A DNA stretch of 64,000 nt, taken from the NCBI RefSeq assembly GCF_013410115.1, contig NZ_JACCCV010000001.1, forward strand, positions 1,116,001-1,180,000, written 5' to 3'. The position numbers and the translations under genes are program-made. Below are positions 63,341 through 64,000 of this stretch, one piece after another. This DNA comes from Tunturiibacter gelidiferens. Its GTDB lineage: Bacteria > Acidobacteriota > Terriglobia > Terriglobales > Acidobacteriaceae. Position 1 is the first letter of the stretch; each line of letters starts with the position of its first letter. The notes below the pieces were generated by a model. It was not told the origin of the DNA, did no database searches, and worked only from the letters and a program-made list of their open reading frames with translations.

Positions 63341-64000
63341 ATGCCCTGGTATCAACTCGACGACGCAAACGATCCGAAGCTGGACGCGCTCGCCAAGCAG
63401 TACGACCTCCACCCTCTCCACCTCGAAGACGCCCGCAACCCAGACGAGGGCGTCAAGGTTGACTCCGGTTCCAACTACACCTTCGCCGTATTTAAACCCG
63501 TCCGACTCATCCCCGACCCCGACAACCCCGGCGAAGAGATGCCTTCCTTCTCCCCCGTCGATATCTTCGCCGGCAAAGATTTTCTCGTCACGATCTCCGA
63601 TCCCACCTGTCCCACCACCGAGCAGGCCCTAACCCGTGCGCGTCGCGACGGAGACGACGAGCACCCCGGAAAACTCGTCTCCCTCATCCTCGACACCATC
63701 GTCGACCTCTATTTCCCCGCCATCGATCACTTCGACGACCGCATCGACCAGCTTGAGGACAAAGTCTTCGACGATCCCTCACCCGAGATCCTCCAGGCCG
63801 TCTTCGCCATCAAGCGAGAGCTCATCGACCTTCGCCGCGTCCTCGTCAATACACGCGATGCCGCGCTCCACCTCCAGCGCGATCCCAACACCATCATCGA
63901 TGCTGACTATCAACCCTATGTACGCGACACCTACGATCACATCGCTCGGCTGCTCGACTCGGTTGAAACCCAGCGCGACCTCCTCAACAACACTCTCGAC
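63341..64000 (+). CDS. corA: CorA-family Mg/Co transporter, 5' part (runs off the window)
   Basis: The first 220 codons of a CorA-type divalent metal channel; the frame is still open at the end of the window. It begins MPWYQLDDANDPKLDALAKQ, then YDLHPLHLEDARNPDEGVKV, FAVFKPVRLIP, ILDTIVDLYFPAIDHFDDRI and DLRRVLVNTRDAALHLQRD, i.e. the cytosolic alpha/beta funnel and the long stalk helix (willow helices). The two TM helices with the GMN motif must lie beyond position 64000. AAGGAAAT precedes the ATG. Confidence 0.92.
   Translation, partial: MPWYQLDDANDPKLDALAKQYDLHPLHLEDARNPDEGVKVDSGSNYTFAVFKPVRLIPDPDNPGEEMPSFSPVDIFAGKDFLVTISDPTCPTTEQALTRARRDGDDEHPGKLVSLILDTIVDLYFPAIDHFDDRIDQLEDKVFDDPSPEILQAVFAIKRELIDLRRVLVNTRDAALHLQRDPNTIIDADYQPYVRDTYDHIARLLDSVETQRDLLNNTLD

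Overview
The window looks like a chromosomal segment of an acidobacterium of the class Terriglobia (Granulicella/Edaphobacter/Terriglobus type). The evidence is the GC-rich coding with strong third-position bias, the many secreted or membrane proteins of families common in that group, ATGA/GTGA start-stop overlaps, and intergenic repeats of a style I associate with these genomes. The genus is an inference; there is no rRNA in the window. I found no tRNA, CRISPR array, insertion sequence or phage gene.

Layout. 1-3.8 kb: an outer-membrane barrel protein, an amino-acid permease translationally coupled to a YggS-type PLP protein, and two damaged genes (a doubly frameshifted DUF486 gene and a gene truncated by a repeat). 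3.8-10.0 kb (minus strand): a histidine operon, hisI-G-D-C-B-H-(lipoyl-like ORF)-F, headed by what reads as a complete transcription attenuator: a 27-codon leader peptide with seven His codons in ten, a competing hairpin, a 12-bp antiterminator and a terminator. hisA and hisE are not in the operon. 10-25 kb: a ComEA-like protein, a membrane-anchored SpoIIE-type phosphatase, small exported proteins, ahcY and metK (activated methyl cycle), an MFS transporter, an Ada DNA-repair protein and a transglutaminase-like protein. 25-38 kb: a RodZ-like protein, an O-antigen-polymerase-like membrane protein, an orphan FtsX-type permease, a Tat-exported sulfatase and a run of large membrane proteins (GT-C glycosyltransferases, acyltransferase) that suggests cell-envelope glycan work. 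38-46 kb: translation genes rplM-rpsI and rpsB-tsf, then pyrH, interrupted by a carbonic anhydrase and two paralogous small exported proteins. 46-55 kb: an acyltransferase, a long repeat-rich intergenic region with a 12-G tract, two tandem beta-propeller lipoproteins, an M13 metallopeptidase, an MCE/MlaD protein and acpS.

56.0-59.8 kb is the most interesting region. Four minus-strand genes encode, in transcription order, a 427-residue Ser/Thr/Ala/Asn-rich exported protein with homologous repeats at both ends, a 136-residue relative, an exported C39-family peptidase, and an outer-membrane barrel with an N-terminal coiled coil. This is the layout of the Pseudomonas Fap functional-amyloid system (subunits - FapD - FapF). 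Both putative subunits carry the same D-[KR]-V-T-A-A-G motif after the signal peptide, which resembles a double-glycine leader that a C39 peptidase could cleave.

60-64 kb: a DUF4352-like membrane protein, a LolD/MacB-type ABC ATPase without an adjacent permease, a JmjC/cupin-like protein, a peptidase remnant, and the 5' part of a CorA-type transporter that runs off the end. A family of short dispersed repeats (three tandem hairpins with compensatory changes) occurs at 3.8, 27.8 and 37.9 kb.
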